Origin: Firmicutes bacterium CAG:124
GTDB lineage: Bacteria > Bacillota > Clostridia > Oscillospirales > Oscillospiraceae
Direction of reading: 5' to 3'
Assembly: GCA_000432135.1 (NCBI GenBank)
Contig: HF990544.1
Coordinates: forward strand, 1-7,916
DNA length: 7,916 bases
Shown: positions 1 through 5,504 of the stretch, in pieces
Position numbering within the stretch: the stretch's first letter is position 1
Layout of the letters: every line of letters starts with the position of its first letter
Notes under the pieces: generated by a model
Databases searched by the model: none
Seen by the model: only the letters and a program-made list of their open reading frames with translations
What the model was told of the DNA's origin: nothing
Translations under genes and position numbers: made by a program

Positions 1-654
1 GGCGGGAGCGGCTGCGGGAGCCGGAGCCTCTGCGCCGGGCTTCAGGAACTCATACGCGTCGCCGGGGTTGCCGACTGCGCAGACGTTGGCAAGGCACGGA
101 ACCTCGTCGCCGTCCTCAAAGAACTTTGCAAGCAGCGTGCCGGAAGCAGTGGATTCGCATTCGAACTCCGCCTTGTCGGTTTCGTAGGTGAACAGAACGT
201 CGCCGGCGCTGACGGGATCACCGACATTCTTCTTCCACTCGCCGATGATGCAGGACTCGACCGTGATGCCCTCCTTCGGCATGATCACGGCCTGTGCGCA
301 GGGGCCTGCGGGCGCTGCTGCGGCAGCGGGAGCGGCAGCCTTGGGGGCTTCTGCTGCGGGAGCTGCGGGTGCAGCGGAGGCTGCCGGTGCGTTTTTCAGC
401 GCGGAGGTATCCTCGCCGGGGTTGCCGATGGCGCAGACATTGACCAGGCACGGAACCTCGTCGCCGTCTTCATAGAATTTCTCAAGCAGGGTGCCGGAGG
501 CGGTGGATTCGCATTCGAACTCCGCCTTGTCCGTCTCATAGGTGAAGAGGATATCGCCGACGTTTACATGGTCGCCGACATTCTTCTTCCACTCGCCAAT
601 GATGCAAGATTCGACTGTAATGCCTTCCTTGGGCATCAATACGCCTTCTGCCAT
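1..654 (-). CDS. Dihydrolipoamide acyltransferase (E2), tandem lipoyl domains, partial
   Basis: This is the N-terminal part of a lipoyl-bearing E2 protein; 218 codons are visible and the frame is still open at the left edge. Lipoyl domain 1 spans about residues 3-80 and domain 2 about 121-198. Each carries the lipoylation motif ETDKA, with target lysines K43 and K161. Ala/Pro-rich flexible linkers follow each domain (about 88-118 and from 207), as is usual in E2 swinging-arm proteins. In the family, the lipoyl groups carry acyl or reducing equivalents between E1, the E2 core and E3 in the cytoplasm. The ATG at 654 has an AGGAG site upstream. The gene lies 34 bases after the dehydrogenase, so the two are probably cotranscribed. 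The peripheral-subunit-binding and catalytic domains are not seen, so the protein could instead be a free lipoyl carrier. Pyruvate, acetoin or another 2-oxoacid are all possible substrates. Confidence 0.9.
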   Translation of the reverse strand, partial: MAEGVLMPKEGITVESCIIGEWKKNVGDHVNVGDILFTYETDKAEFECESTASGTLLEKFYEDGDEVPCLVNVCAIGNPGEDTSALKNAPAASAAPAAPAAEAPKAAAPAAAAAPAGPCAQAVIMPKEGITVESCIIGEWKKNVGDPVSAGDVLFTYETDKAEFECESTASGTLLAKFFEDGDEVPCLANVCAVGNPGDAYEFLKPGAEAPAPAAAPA

Positions 655-688
655 AAGTGTTTCACTCCTATTTTAATCTCAATAAAAA

Positions 689-1942
689 TTATTTGTTGGC
701 CAGCAGATACTTTTCCGCTTCTGCGCTCCACAGGCCGTTGTGGCGCTTGGTGATCTCGTCAAGCTTTGCAAACAGCGGATCTGTCTCACCCAGCTTGCCG
801 AAGTCGGCGATGGCCGTCAGGGGCAGTTCGATCTGCGTGTAGATGAGCTTCTTGCCGCCGGGGATCTTCGGCAGGTTCAGAACGGTGTCGACGACGGCGT
901 TCAGACCGCCGATGTGGGTGATCATGGCAGCGGGGTTGATCTTGCCGGAGGTCATCATCTCGATGGCTTCCTTCATGTCGCTGGTGTTGCCGCCGGAGGT
1001 GCCGACCACATGGGTGTAGAGATAATGAACGTTGTACCAGTTGAATTCTGCCTTGAACTGGCTGTTGGTCGGGCCTGCAAAGAAGTTCAGGCAGCCGTCG
1101 AAGCCGAGGATATCGCCGGCCTGCTCGACAACGGGACGAACCGGTGCGAAGCAGATGACATCGTCATAGCCGGTGCCGCCGGACAGCTCACGCAGGTAGT
1201 TGGTGTCGCAGCCGGGCTTGGCGGTGTTGACATAGTGCAGCTCAACGCCCATTTCCTTTGCGTGCTCAACGGTATAGATGCTCTGGGCGCGTTCGAGTCT
1301 GGCGTCGTCAATGTCGGTGATGACGAGCAGGCTCGGGCGGCGATCGCAGTGCAGCGCGTAGTCGATCGCGCCGAGGCCCATGGGGCCGACGGATGCGAGC
1401 ATGGCCATCTTGCCGCCCTCGACGATGCCCATCTGATGCTCATAGGAGCCGGGCTTGGTATGGTACATGGCATGGAACGTGCCGATGATGCAGCTCATGG
1501 GTTCTGCCAGAGAGCCGTAGAAATACGTGTCGGAGTTGTACGGCAGCAGGTTGTCGGTCAGCAGCGTCTCGATGGGGATGTTGGAATACTGGCTGTCGCC
1601 GCCGCAGTACTGGTAGGAGTAGCCGGGAGCCAGCTGGGAGCCCTTGTAGAAATGCGCGGGCTGGATGGCGAAGCCCTGACCGGGCTTATACTTGTTCTTC
1701 CAGTTTTCACCGACCTCGGTGATCACGCCGCAGAATTCATGGCCGACGATTGTGGGATGCTCCGCAACGTCGTTCGGGACGCGCTTGTGATCCTCACCCT
1801 CGACTGCGGCCTTGTAGGTCGACATACAGATCGAGTCGGAAATGACCTTGACCTGAACGTCATCCGGGCCGACCTGCGGCAGCTCGATCTCCTCCAGACG
1901 AAGATCCATTTTACCATGGATACGGACAGCTTTCGTTTTCAT
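689..1942 (-). CDS. Zinc-dependent dehydrogenase, L-sorbose-1-phosphate reductase (SorE)-like
   Basis: This 417-residue cytosolic medium-chain dehydrogenase has a GroES-like N-terminal half and a Rossmann C-terminal half. Visible catalytic-zinc residues are C39, the GHE motif (H68, E69) and E147 in an EP motif. The dinucleotide loop GPMGLGA is at 186-192, and D210 at the end of the next strand suggests NAD(H) rather than NADP(H). The four-cysteine structural-zinc lobe of classical alcohol dehydrogenases is absent. The length and the stretch between the zinc site and the Rossmann fold recall the L-sorbose-1-phosphate reductase branch, which interconverts a ketose phosphate and a polyol phosphate; the actual substrate is not shown by the sequence. 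I chose the ATG at 1942 because AAAGGA lies nine bases upstream. The in-frame ATGs at 1975 and 1951 lack usable sites. It is the first gene after a strong promoter and is followed by the lipoyl E2 gene. Confidence 0.85.
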   Translation of the reverse strand: MKTKAVRIHGKMDLRLEEIELPQVGPDDVQVKVISDSICMSTYKAAVEGEDHKRVPNDVAEHPTIVGHEFCGVITEVGENWKNKYKPGQGFAIQPAHFYKGSQLAPGYSYQYCGGDSQYSNIPIETLLTDNLLPYNSDTYFYGSLAEPMSCIIGTFHAMYHTKPGSYEHQMGIVEGGKMAMLASVGPMGLGAIDYALHCDRRPSLLVITDIDDARLERAQSIYTVEHAKEMGVELHYVNTAKPGCDTNYLRELSGGTGYDDVICFAPVRPVVEQAGDILGFDGCLNFFAGPTNSQFKAEFNWYNVHYLYTHVVGTSGGNTSDMKEAIEMMTSGKINPAAMITHIGGLNAVVDTVLNLPKIPGGKKLIYTQIELPLTAIADFGKLGETDPLFAKLDEITKRHNGLWSAEAEKYLLANK

Positions 1943-1951
1943 ACGTTCCAT

Positions 1952-1957
1952 TCCTTT
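1952..1957 (-). promoter_or_regulatory. Ribosome binding site deciding the dehydrogenase start
   Basis: AAAGGA on the minus strand sits nine bases before the ATG at 1942. An in-frame ATG at 1951 directly abuts it and would be unusable with this site, and the ATG at 1975 has no purine-rich site, so the start at 1942 is favoured. Confidence 0.7.
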
Positions 1958-1984
1958 CTTGCATTTACCTTGCATAAATCATCC

Positions 1985-2009
1985 AACCAAAAATGGGATT
2001 GTGTTGGTT
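1985..2009 (-). promoter_or_regulatory. Inverted repeat in the dehydrogenase leader, possible operator
   Basis: The minus strand reads AACCAA, 13 bases, TTGGTT: a perfect six-base inverted repeat. It begins about ten bases after the expected transcription start of the promoter at 2027-2055. That position suits a repressor operator that would block RNA polymerase. It could also be a weak RNA hairpin or chance. No regulator gene lies in the window. Confidence 0.3.
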
Positions 2010-2026
2010 TGTATTGATTTCACCTT

Positions 2027-2055
2027 ATTGTAGCGCAAGAATCCCAAAGTGTCAA
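2027..2055 (-). promoter_or_regulatory. SigA-type promoter of the dehydrogenase-E2 operon
   Basis: On the minus strand a perfect -35 box TTGACA (2050-2055) is followed after exactly 17 bases by the -10 box TACAAT (2027-2032), a one-base departure from TATAAT. Transcription should start near 2020, giving an untranslated leader of about 78 bases before the ATG at 1942. The near-consensus boxes imply a strong basal promoter, so any carbon-source control probably acts through a repressor or global regulator. Confidence 0.85.
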
Positions 2056-2060
2056 CGACA

Positions 2061-2096
2061 AATCCCGCATTTGGATGCGGGATTGCGTTGTTTTTT
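2061..2096 (+). terminator. Perfect hairpin with T-run, just upstream of the promoter
   Basis: AATCCCGCAT (2061-2070), loop TTGG, and ATGCGGGATT (2075-2084) form a perfect ten-base-pair stem. On the plus strand a run of six T follows at 2091-2096, so as an intrinsic terminator it points rightward, although no plus-strand gene lies before it. On the minus strand only TTTGTCGTT follows, making it a weak second stop for the gene ending at 2198. It stands five bases from the -35 box and may insulate the promoter. Confidence 0.55.
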
Positions 2097-2142
2097 GTGG
2101 GAGCGCTTTGCATCCCCCTCCCCTGCCGGACACGGCGGGCAG

Positions 2143-2168
2143 AAAATGGCTCCCCTGAAAGGGGAGCC
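2143..2168 (-). terminator. Intrinsic terminator after the RDD gene
   Basis: The minus strand carries GGCTCCCC, loop TTTCA, GGGGAGCC (8-base-pair stem, 2148-2168), followed by ATTTTCT. It lies 30 bases after the stop codon of the RDD-family gene and is the likely end of the SPFH-RDD transcript. The T-run is short, so read-through to the next hairpin is possible. Confidence 0.65.
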
Positions 2169-2197
2169 GGGGTGCTGGCGCGCCAGTGCTGATATTG

Positions 2198-3526
2198 TTA
2201 CCCCTGCACCCTGCGCAGCGTGAGGGTATAGCTGTACTGCGTCCGCACAGAATCGGTTATGGTGTCGGTATAGGTATAATCGACCGCGACGCCGTCCACG
2301 ACGGTATGATATTCGGAAAATACGCTGTCGCACAGCTCGGACGCAGCCGTCTGCAGGGGCTTATCGAGCAGGATGTGCCCCTTTTCTGCTCCGGCAAATG
2401 CAAACAGGGCGTACTGCATCACATCACCGGACGGGACGCTGATCCAGCCGTCCTCCTCGCCGCCCGCAGCGTGGTAGACAATGCCCGTCAGGACGCCGTT
2501 TTCTGTCTGGTATTCCAGCTGCGGCAGGCGGTCGTTGAACATGACGGTCGTTGTCCCACCGTTCGATTGAAAGCTCGATTCTTCCTTCCAACGGCCGTTT
2601 TCGTCCAGTTCAACATCATAGTCCCCGAACTGACGCAGGATCGTGTTGTAATTCTCCGCAAACTGCGCAACAGTCAGCTCCCCGCGGTAAACCGGGCCGA
2701 CCGGCAGCAGTACGCGCAGCACGCCGCCCGCGATCAGCAGCGCAGCAAGCACAGCTGCCGCCGCAAAGCGCCATCCGGCGTGATCGCGGATGGTCTGCTC
2801 GGAGCCGTCCTCCCACGGAAGCGCCTTCCCCTGCTGCTCGTCGGTATAGCTGACATACAGGCGGTACAGGCGGAAAACCGGCAGATTCAGCCGGATCCCG
2901 TACCAGAACAGGTACGCGGTGCGCTCCCGCCCCTCCGCATAGGTCAGCTTTCTGCCGTCCGGGCTTGTCACGCGCAGGCCGAAGAGCCATTTGCCGGGCG
3001 TCGTGCCAAACCGGGACAGCAGCAGCGGCTCCAGCAGGAACATCGTGCCGAGCGTCAGAAGCTCCAGAAACAGCATGCCGCCCCGGCTGTTTTTCAGCAT
3101 GTTGAAGCCAAGAGCCGGCAGGAGCAGCATCCACAGCGTCCGGTAGATCTGGCCGTCGAGCAGGCGCGCGAAGAAGCGCTGCCACGGAAAATGCTCCTTC
3201 GGAAGCGTATCACGTTCGAGCACGCGCTCGGTCTGCATTTCATCGAGATACGGCCTTGCGTCGAGCGTCCGGAACTGCGCATGCGCCTGCCGGAGCCGTC
3301 CGGCGATCTCCCCCGCCCGGTCAAGCGCTGCCTTTTCCTTCTGTATGGCCGTAATACGCGCGGAAAGCGCCGCATCCAGCTCTGTTTCGCCGCGCACGAT
3401 CGCCTCGATCTCCTCGACCGAATAGGACGAGCCGCAATAGTCGCATTCGAGCTTCCCGGACGCGCCGACAAAGTGCAGCGGGCCGGTACACGCGGGACAT
3501 TTGTAATTCGTGATCTGGTCTGCCAT
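2198..3526 (-). CDS. RDD-family membrane protein with N-terminal zinc ribbon
   Basis: This protein has 442 residues. A zinc ribbon comes first (C10, C13, C28, C31), then a charged helical stretch likely to form a coiled coil (about 38-85). An RDD domain follows (about 115-225), recognised by RFFARLLDG, the hydrophobic segments 130-146 and 150-170, and FGTTPGKWLFGLRV before the DGRKLTYAEG stretch. A last strong membrane segment lies at 254-276, followed by a polar C-terminal domain of about 165 residues that I do not recognise and that is probably outside the membrane. The function of RDD proteins is mostly unknown; transport roles have been proposed for some. The AAAGGAGG site lies 12 bases before the ATG. 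The gene is 61 bases downstream of the SPFH gene, so the products probably act together at the membrane. The shared zinc ribbons suggest protein contacts or assembly; this is inference. Confidence 0.82.
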   Translation of the reverse strand: MADQITNYKCPACTGPLHFVGASGKLECDYCGSSYSVEEIEAIVRGETELDAALSARITAIQKEKAALDRAGEIAGRLRQAHAQFRTLDARPYLDEMQTERVLERDTLPKEHFPWQRFFARLLDGQIYRTLWMLLLPALGFNMLKNSRGGMLFLELLTLGTMFLLEPLLLSRFGTTPGKWLFGLRVTSPDGRKLTYAEGRERTAYLFWYGIRLNLPVFRLYRLYVSYTDEQQGKALPWEDGSEQTIRDHAGWRFAAAAVLAALLIAGGVLRVLLPVGPVYRGELTVAQFAENYNTILRQFGDYDVELDENGRWKEESSFQSNGGTTTVMFNDRLPQLEYQTENGVLTGIVYHAAGGEEDGWISVPSGDVMQYALFAFAGAEKGHILLDKPLQTAASELCDSVFSEYHTVVDGVAVDYTYTDTITDSVRTQYSYTLTLRRVQG

Positions 3527-3552
3527 GCAGATACTTCGCCTCCTTTGATGGC

Positions 3553-3579
3553 TCTGCCCGCGCCAAAGGCGCGGGCAGA
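3553..3579 (-). other. Intercistronic hairpin between SPFH and RDD genes
   Basis: A perfect 12-base-pair stem, TCTGCCCGCGCC with loop and GGCGCGGGCAGA, lies between the stop at 3588 and the ribosome site of the next gene. No T-run follows it on either strand, so it is not a typical terminator. It may protect the 3' end of the upstream message or lower expression of the RDD gene relative to the SPFH gene. Confidence 0.6.
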
Positions 3580-3587
3580 AAACTCAA

Positions 3588-4919
3588 TTAAAGAACGATA
3601 TCGCCCTCGTCAAACGGGTCGCCGCATTCGGGGCAGAACTTGGGCGGGTGGGTCGGATCCTCCGGCTCCCAGCCGCACTTGTCGCACTTGTACTTGGGTG
3701 TTCCGGCGGGCTTGGGCTTGCCGCACTCGGAGCAGAACTTGCCCTTGTTCACCGCGCCGCAGGAGCAGGTCCAGCCTGCCGCGGCAGCGGGTCTGGGCTT
3801 GCCGCATTCGGGGCAGAATTTGCCGGTGATGCCGCTCTGGCCGCAGGCGCACGTCCAGCCTGCGGCAGCGGGCGCTGCCGGTGCGGGAGCGCTCTGCGCG
3901 GCCTGCTGCTGTGCGCCCATCTGATAGAGATTCTGCGCATTCATGCCGCCCATCTGTCCGGCCATATTCATGCCCATGAAGGCCATCGCCGGGCCGGCGT
4001 TCGGGTTGTTGGCAGCTGCCTGCATGGCGCTGGCCTGCGCGCCGACCAGATGTGCCGCCGCTCTCGTCGGGTCCATAAAGGCCGCGTTGCGCTGCAGCTC
4101 CTTGAGCATGGCCTCGTCTTCCTCGCTCGCCTTGACGGACGAAACGCCGAAGGAGACGATCTCAAGACCGCGCAGATTGCGCCACTTACCGGACAGGACC
4201 TCGTTGAGCGCGTCGGCCATCTCCATCGTGTGGCCGGGGAGCGCGGAATAGCGGATGCCCTGCTCGGAGATCTTGGCAAAGGCGGGCTGCAGCGCGGTCA
4301 GCAGCTCGGTCTTGAGCTGGCTGTCGAGACGGTCGCGGGTATAGTCCCCGCCGACGTTGCCGCAGACGTTCGTATAGAACAGGATCGGGTCGCAGATGCG
4401 GTAGCTGTACTCGCCGAAGCAGCGGATGGCGATATCAATATCGATCCCGGCGCGCTGGTCGACCACGCGGAACGGGACGGGAGAGGGCGTGCCGTATTTG
4501 TTGCCGATGAGCTCCTTGGTGTTGAAGTAGTACACGCGCTGATCCTTGGGCGGCTCGCCGCCGAAGGTGAAGCGCTTGCCGATATTCTTGAAGGTGTCGA
4601 GAATATTCTTGCCCAGCTTGCCGTAGAACAGAGACGGCTCGGTCGAGGAATCATATTTGAATTCGCCCGGCTCCGCACAGAACTCCGTGACCTTGCCCTG
4701 ATCGACGATGATCATGCACTGGCCGTCGGCGACGGCGATCACAGAGCCGTTGGAAATGATGTTGTCTGAGCCTCTGGTGTTGCTGCTGCGGCCGGAGGTG
4801 CGTTTCTGGCCCTTGACGGCCATGACGTTTTCCGGAAGAGAATCGCAATAGAAATACTCAAGCCACTGATCGGCCATCACGCCGCCGGCAGCGCCGAGTG
4901 CCGCTTTGATAAGTCCCAT
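3588..4919 (-). CDS. SPFH/stomatin-like protein with three C-terminal zinc ribbons (COG4260/YdjI type)
   Basis: This 443-residue protein matches the COG4260 layout: an SPFH (band 7) domain at about 30-270, with the typical FKYDSSTEPSLFYGK and IDIDIAIRCFGEYSYRI stretches, then a helical region (about 270-300), a Met/Ala/Gln/Asn-rich linker (about 300-352), and zinc ribbons. Ribbon 1 has C357, C359, C369, C372; ribbon 2 has C385, C387, C396, C399; ribbon 3 has C412, C415, C429, C432 and is rubredoxin-like. Some homologues are annotated as virion core protein, which is misleading. SPFH proteins form oligomeric membrane-microdomain scaffolds, and the Bacillus subtilis relative YdjI works with PspA and the membrane proteins YdjG/YdjH. 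Here the partner is probably the RDD protein just downstream. No clear transmembrane helix is seen, so membrane attachment is peripheral. AAGGAG lies nine bases before the ATG. Confidence 0.88.
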   Translation of the reverse strand: MGLIKAALGAAGGVMADQWLEYFYCDSLPENVMAVKGQKRTSGRSSNTRGSDNIISNGSVIAVADGQCMIIVDQGKVTEFCAEPGEFKYDSSTEPSLFYGKLGKNILDTFKNIGKRFTFGGEPPKDQRVYYFNTKELIGNKYGTPSPVPFRVVDQRAGIDIDIAIRCFGEYSYRICDPILFYTNVCGNVGGDYTRDRLDSQLKTELLTALQPAFAKISEQGIRYSALPGHTMEMADALNEVLSGKWRNLRGLEIVSFGVSSVKASEEDEAMLKELQRNAAFMDPTRAAAHLVGAQASAMQAAANNPNAGPAMAFMGMNMAGQMGGMNAQNLYQMGAQQQAAQSAPAPAAPAAAGWTCACGQSGITGKFCPECGKPRPAAAAGWTCSCGAVNKGKFCSECGKPKPAGTPKYKCDKCGWEPEDPTHPPKFCPECGDPFDEGDIVL

Positions 4920-4961
4920 TTGATTACGCTCCTTTTCTTGTCTTGAATGAAGTTGCTATGT

Positions 4962-5100
4962 GGAAATCTGCCATTGTATTCAGGATACCATAGTTTGACG
5001 CGTTCGGCAATCGGTTTGTTCCAATTTCATGAATAATCACAAATTTTCGCAGGAAACCGCGCATGGGCAGAAATGAAAATGTGACCATAGGCAGATTTCC
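4962..5100 (-). promoter_or_regulatory. Possible structured 5' leader of the SPFH gene
   Basis: The minus strand before the SPFH gene carries a perfect 11-base inverted repeat, GGAAATCTGCC (5090-5100) and GGCAGATTTCC (4962-4972), that could close a 139-base RNA domain. Inside it, TCACATTTTC (5075-5084) can pair with GAAAATTTGTGA (5037-5048) with a two-base bulge, enclosing a small GCGG/CTGC hairpin, and GTAT/ATAC forms another near the 3' side. The domain starts about eight bases after a predicted transcription start and ends about 42 bases before the ATG. I do not recognise a known riboswitch class. The region could instead be remnants of the neighbouring dispersed repeats, since GGAAATCTGC also occurs at 5348-5357. 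Confidence 0.4.
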
Positions 5101-5114
5101 TTGAATTTGATACA

Positions 5115-5142
5115 ATTATATCGAATAAGAGCGTTTGGCGAA
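5115..5142 (-). promoter_or_regulatory. Candidate promoter of the SPFH-RDD operon
   Basis: The minus strand has a perfect -10 box TATAAT at 5115-5120. The best-placed -35 is TTCGCC (5137-5142, spacing 16), which matches the consensus poorly. Transcription would start near 5108 and give a leader of about 190 bases. A weak -35 would fit activator or alternative-factor control, as in stress modules, but this is inference. Confidence 0.45.
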
Positions 5143-5155
5143 TTTGTACGCACCC
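5137..5155 (+). repeat. Possible remnant of the repeat linker
   Basis: This stretch matches 14 of 19 positions of the linker core that is identical in the two repeat units downstream (5225-5243 and 5358-5376), including GGCGAATT, GTA and CCC. It lies just before the first unit and may be a decayed third copy. It overlaps the proposed -35 of the SPFH promoter. Confidence 0.3.
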
Positions 5156-5167
5156 GCGCACATGATC

Positions 5168-5273
5168 GTAGGGGCCGATGCCCACATCGGCCCGGCAGAA
5201 TGCGCCATTTTTACGGAAGTCTCCGGCGAATTCGTAACTTCCCAAACGGGCCGACAGAGTCGTCGGCCCCTAC
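5168..5273. repeat. Composite palindromic repeat, unit A
   Basis: The unit begins GTAGGGGC and ends GCCCCTAC, so it has terminal inverted repeats. The left part is a hairpin with a nine-base-pair stem, GGGCCGATG and CATCGGCCC (5172-5193, loop CCCA). The right part is a hairpin with GGGCCGAC and GTCGGCCC (5248-5269, loop AGAGTC). A linker between them matches that of unit B at 28 of 30 positions (5214-5243 against 5347-5376). It encodes no transposase, so any mobility would need proteins supplied elsewhere. From memory, such GTAGGGGC palindromes are scattered in intergenic DNA of gut Clostridia and are often mistaken for genes. Confidence 0.85.
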
Positions 5274-5300
5274 GGTGAGCTTTCGATGCATCCGTACCCC

Positions 5301-5463
5301 GTAGGGGCGGACGACTCTGTCCGCCCGCAGGATGTATCACTTTTTTCGGAAATCTGCGGCGAATTCGTAACTTCCCAGCGGGCCGATGTGTACCGGCAAG
5401 CGGCAGACCCACATCCGTAACGCTCCTTCGTCGCGAACGGCTGTGACCGGCATCGGCCCCTAC
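5301..5463. repeat. Composite palindromic repeat, unit B
   Basis: This unit has the same plan as unit A: GTAGGGGC at the left, GCCCCTAC at the right, and the shared linker. Its left hairpin is GGGCGGAC, loop GACTCT, GTCCGCCC (5305-5326). Its right palindrome, GGGCCGATG (5380-5388) and CATCGGCCC (5451-5459), is split by a long interior. The left hairpin corresponds to the inverted right hairpin of unit A with a C-G to G-C swap in the stem. Confidence 0.85.
5392..5452. repeat. 54-base insertion flanked by ACCGGCA direct repeats inside unit B
   Basis: ACCGGCA occurs at 5392-5398 and again at 5446-5452. Removing one copy and the bases between them (54 in all) rejoins GGGCCGATG and CATCGGCCC into a short hairpin with an eight-base loop, much like the left palindrome of unit A. 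This looks like an insertion with a seven-base duplication, or a slippage product. The inserted part has no recognisable coding content. Confidence 0.55.
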
Positions 5464-5504
5464 AGAGTACGGCGTAAATTTGCAGAAAGGACGTGAGCCG
5501 AACC

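Noticed and set aside
740..2017. Long plus-strand open frame opposite the dehydrogenase gene
   Set aside because: It lies antisense to a gene with clear catalytic motifs, has a low-complexity Val/Ala/Gly-rich product and no ribosome site; GC-rich codon use on the other strand explains it.
2175..2186. CTGGCGCGCCAG palindrome
   Set aside because: This 12-base palindrome lies between the RDD stop codon and its terminator. It is short, has no T-run and no promoter beside it, and is expected now and then in GC-rich DNA.
2186..3829. 547-codon plus-strand open frame
   Set aside because: It spans two well-supported minus-strand genes, their intergenic hairpin and ribosome site. The product is rich in Arg, Gln and Pro with no domain, as expected of an antisense shadow.
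3648..4769. 373-codon plus-strand open frame opposite the SPFH gene
   Set aside because: It is antisense to the conserved SPFH and zinc-ribbon coding sequence and gives an Ala/Gly/Arg/Leu-rich product without recognisable features.
4924..5115. 63-codon frame starting with TTG in the SPFH leader
   Set aside because: It starts within the proposed -10 box, has no ribosome site, and its product has no recognisable feature.
5168..5463. CRISPR-like array
   Set aside because: There are only two large units of different size with inverted internal hairpins and a conserved linker in place of unique spacers, and no cas genes nearby.
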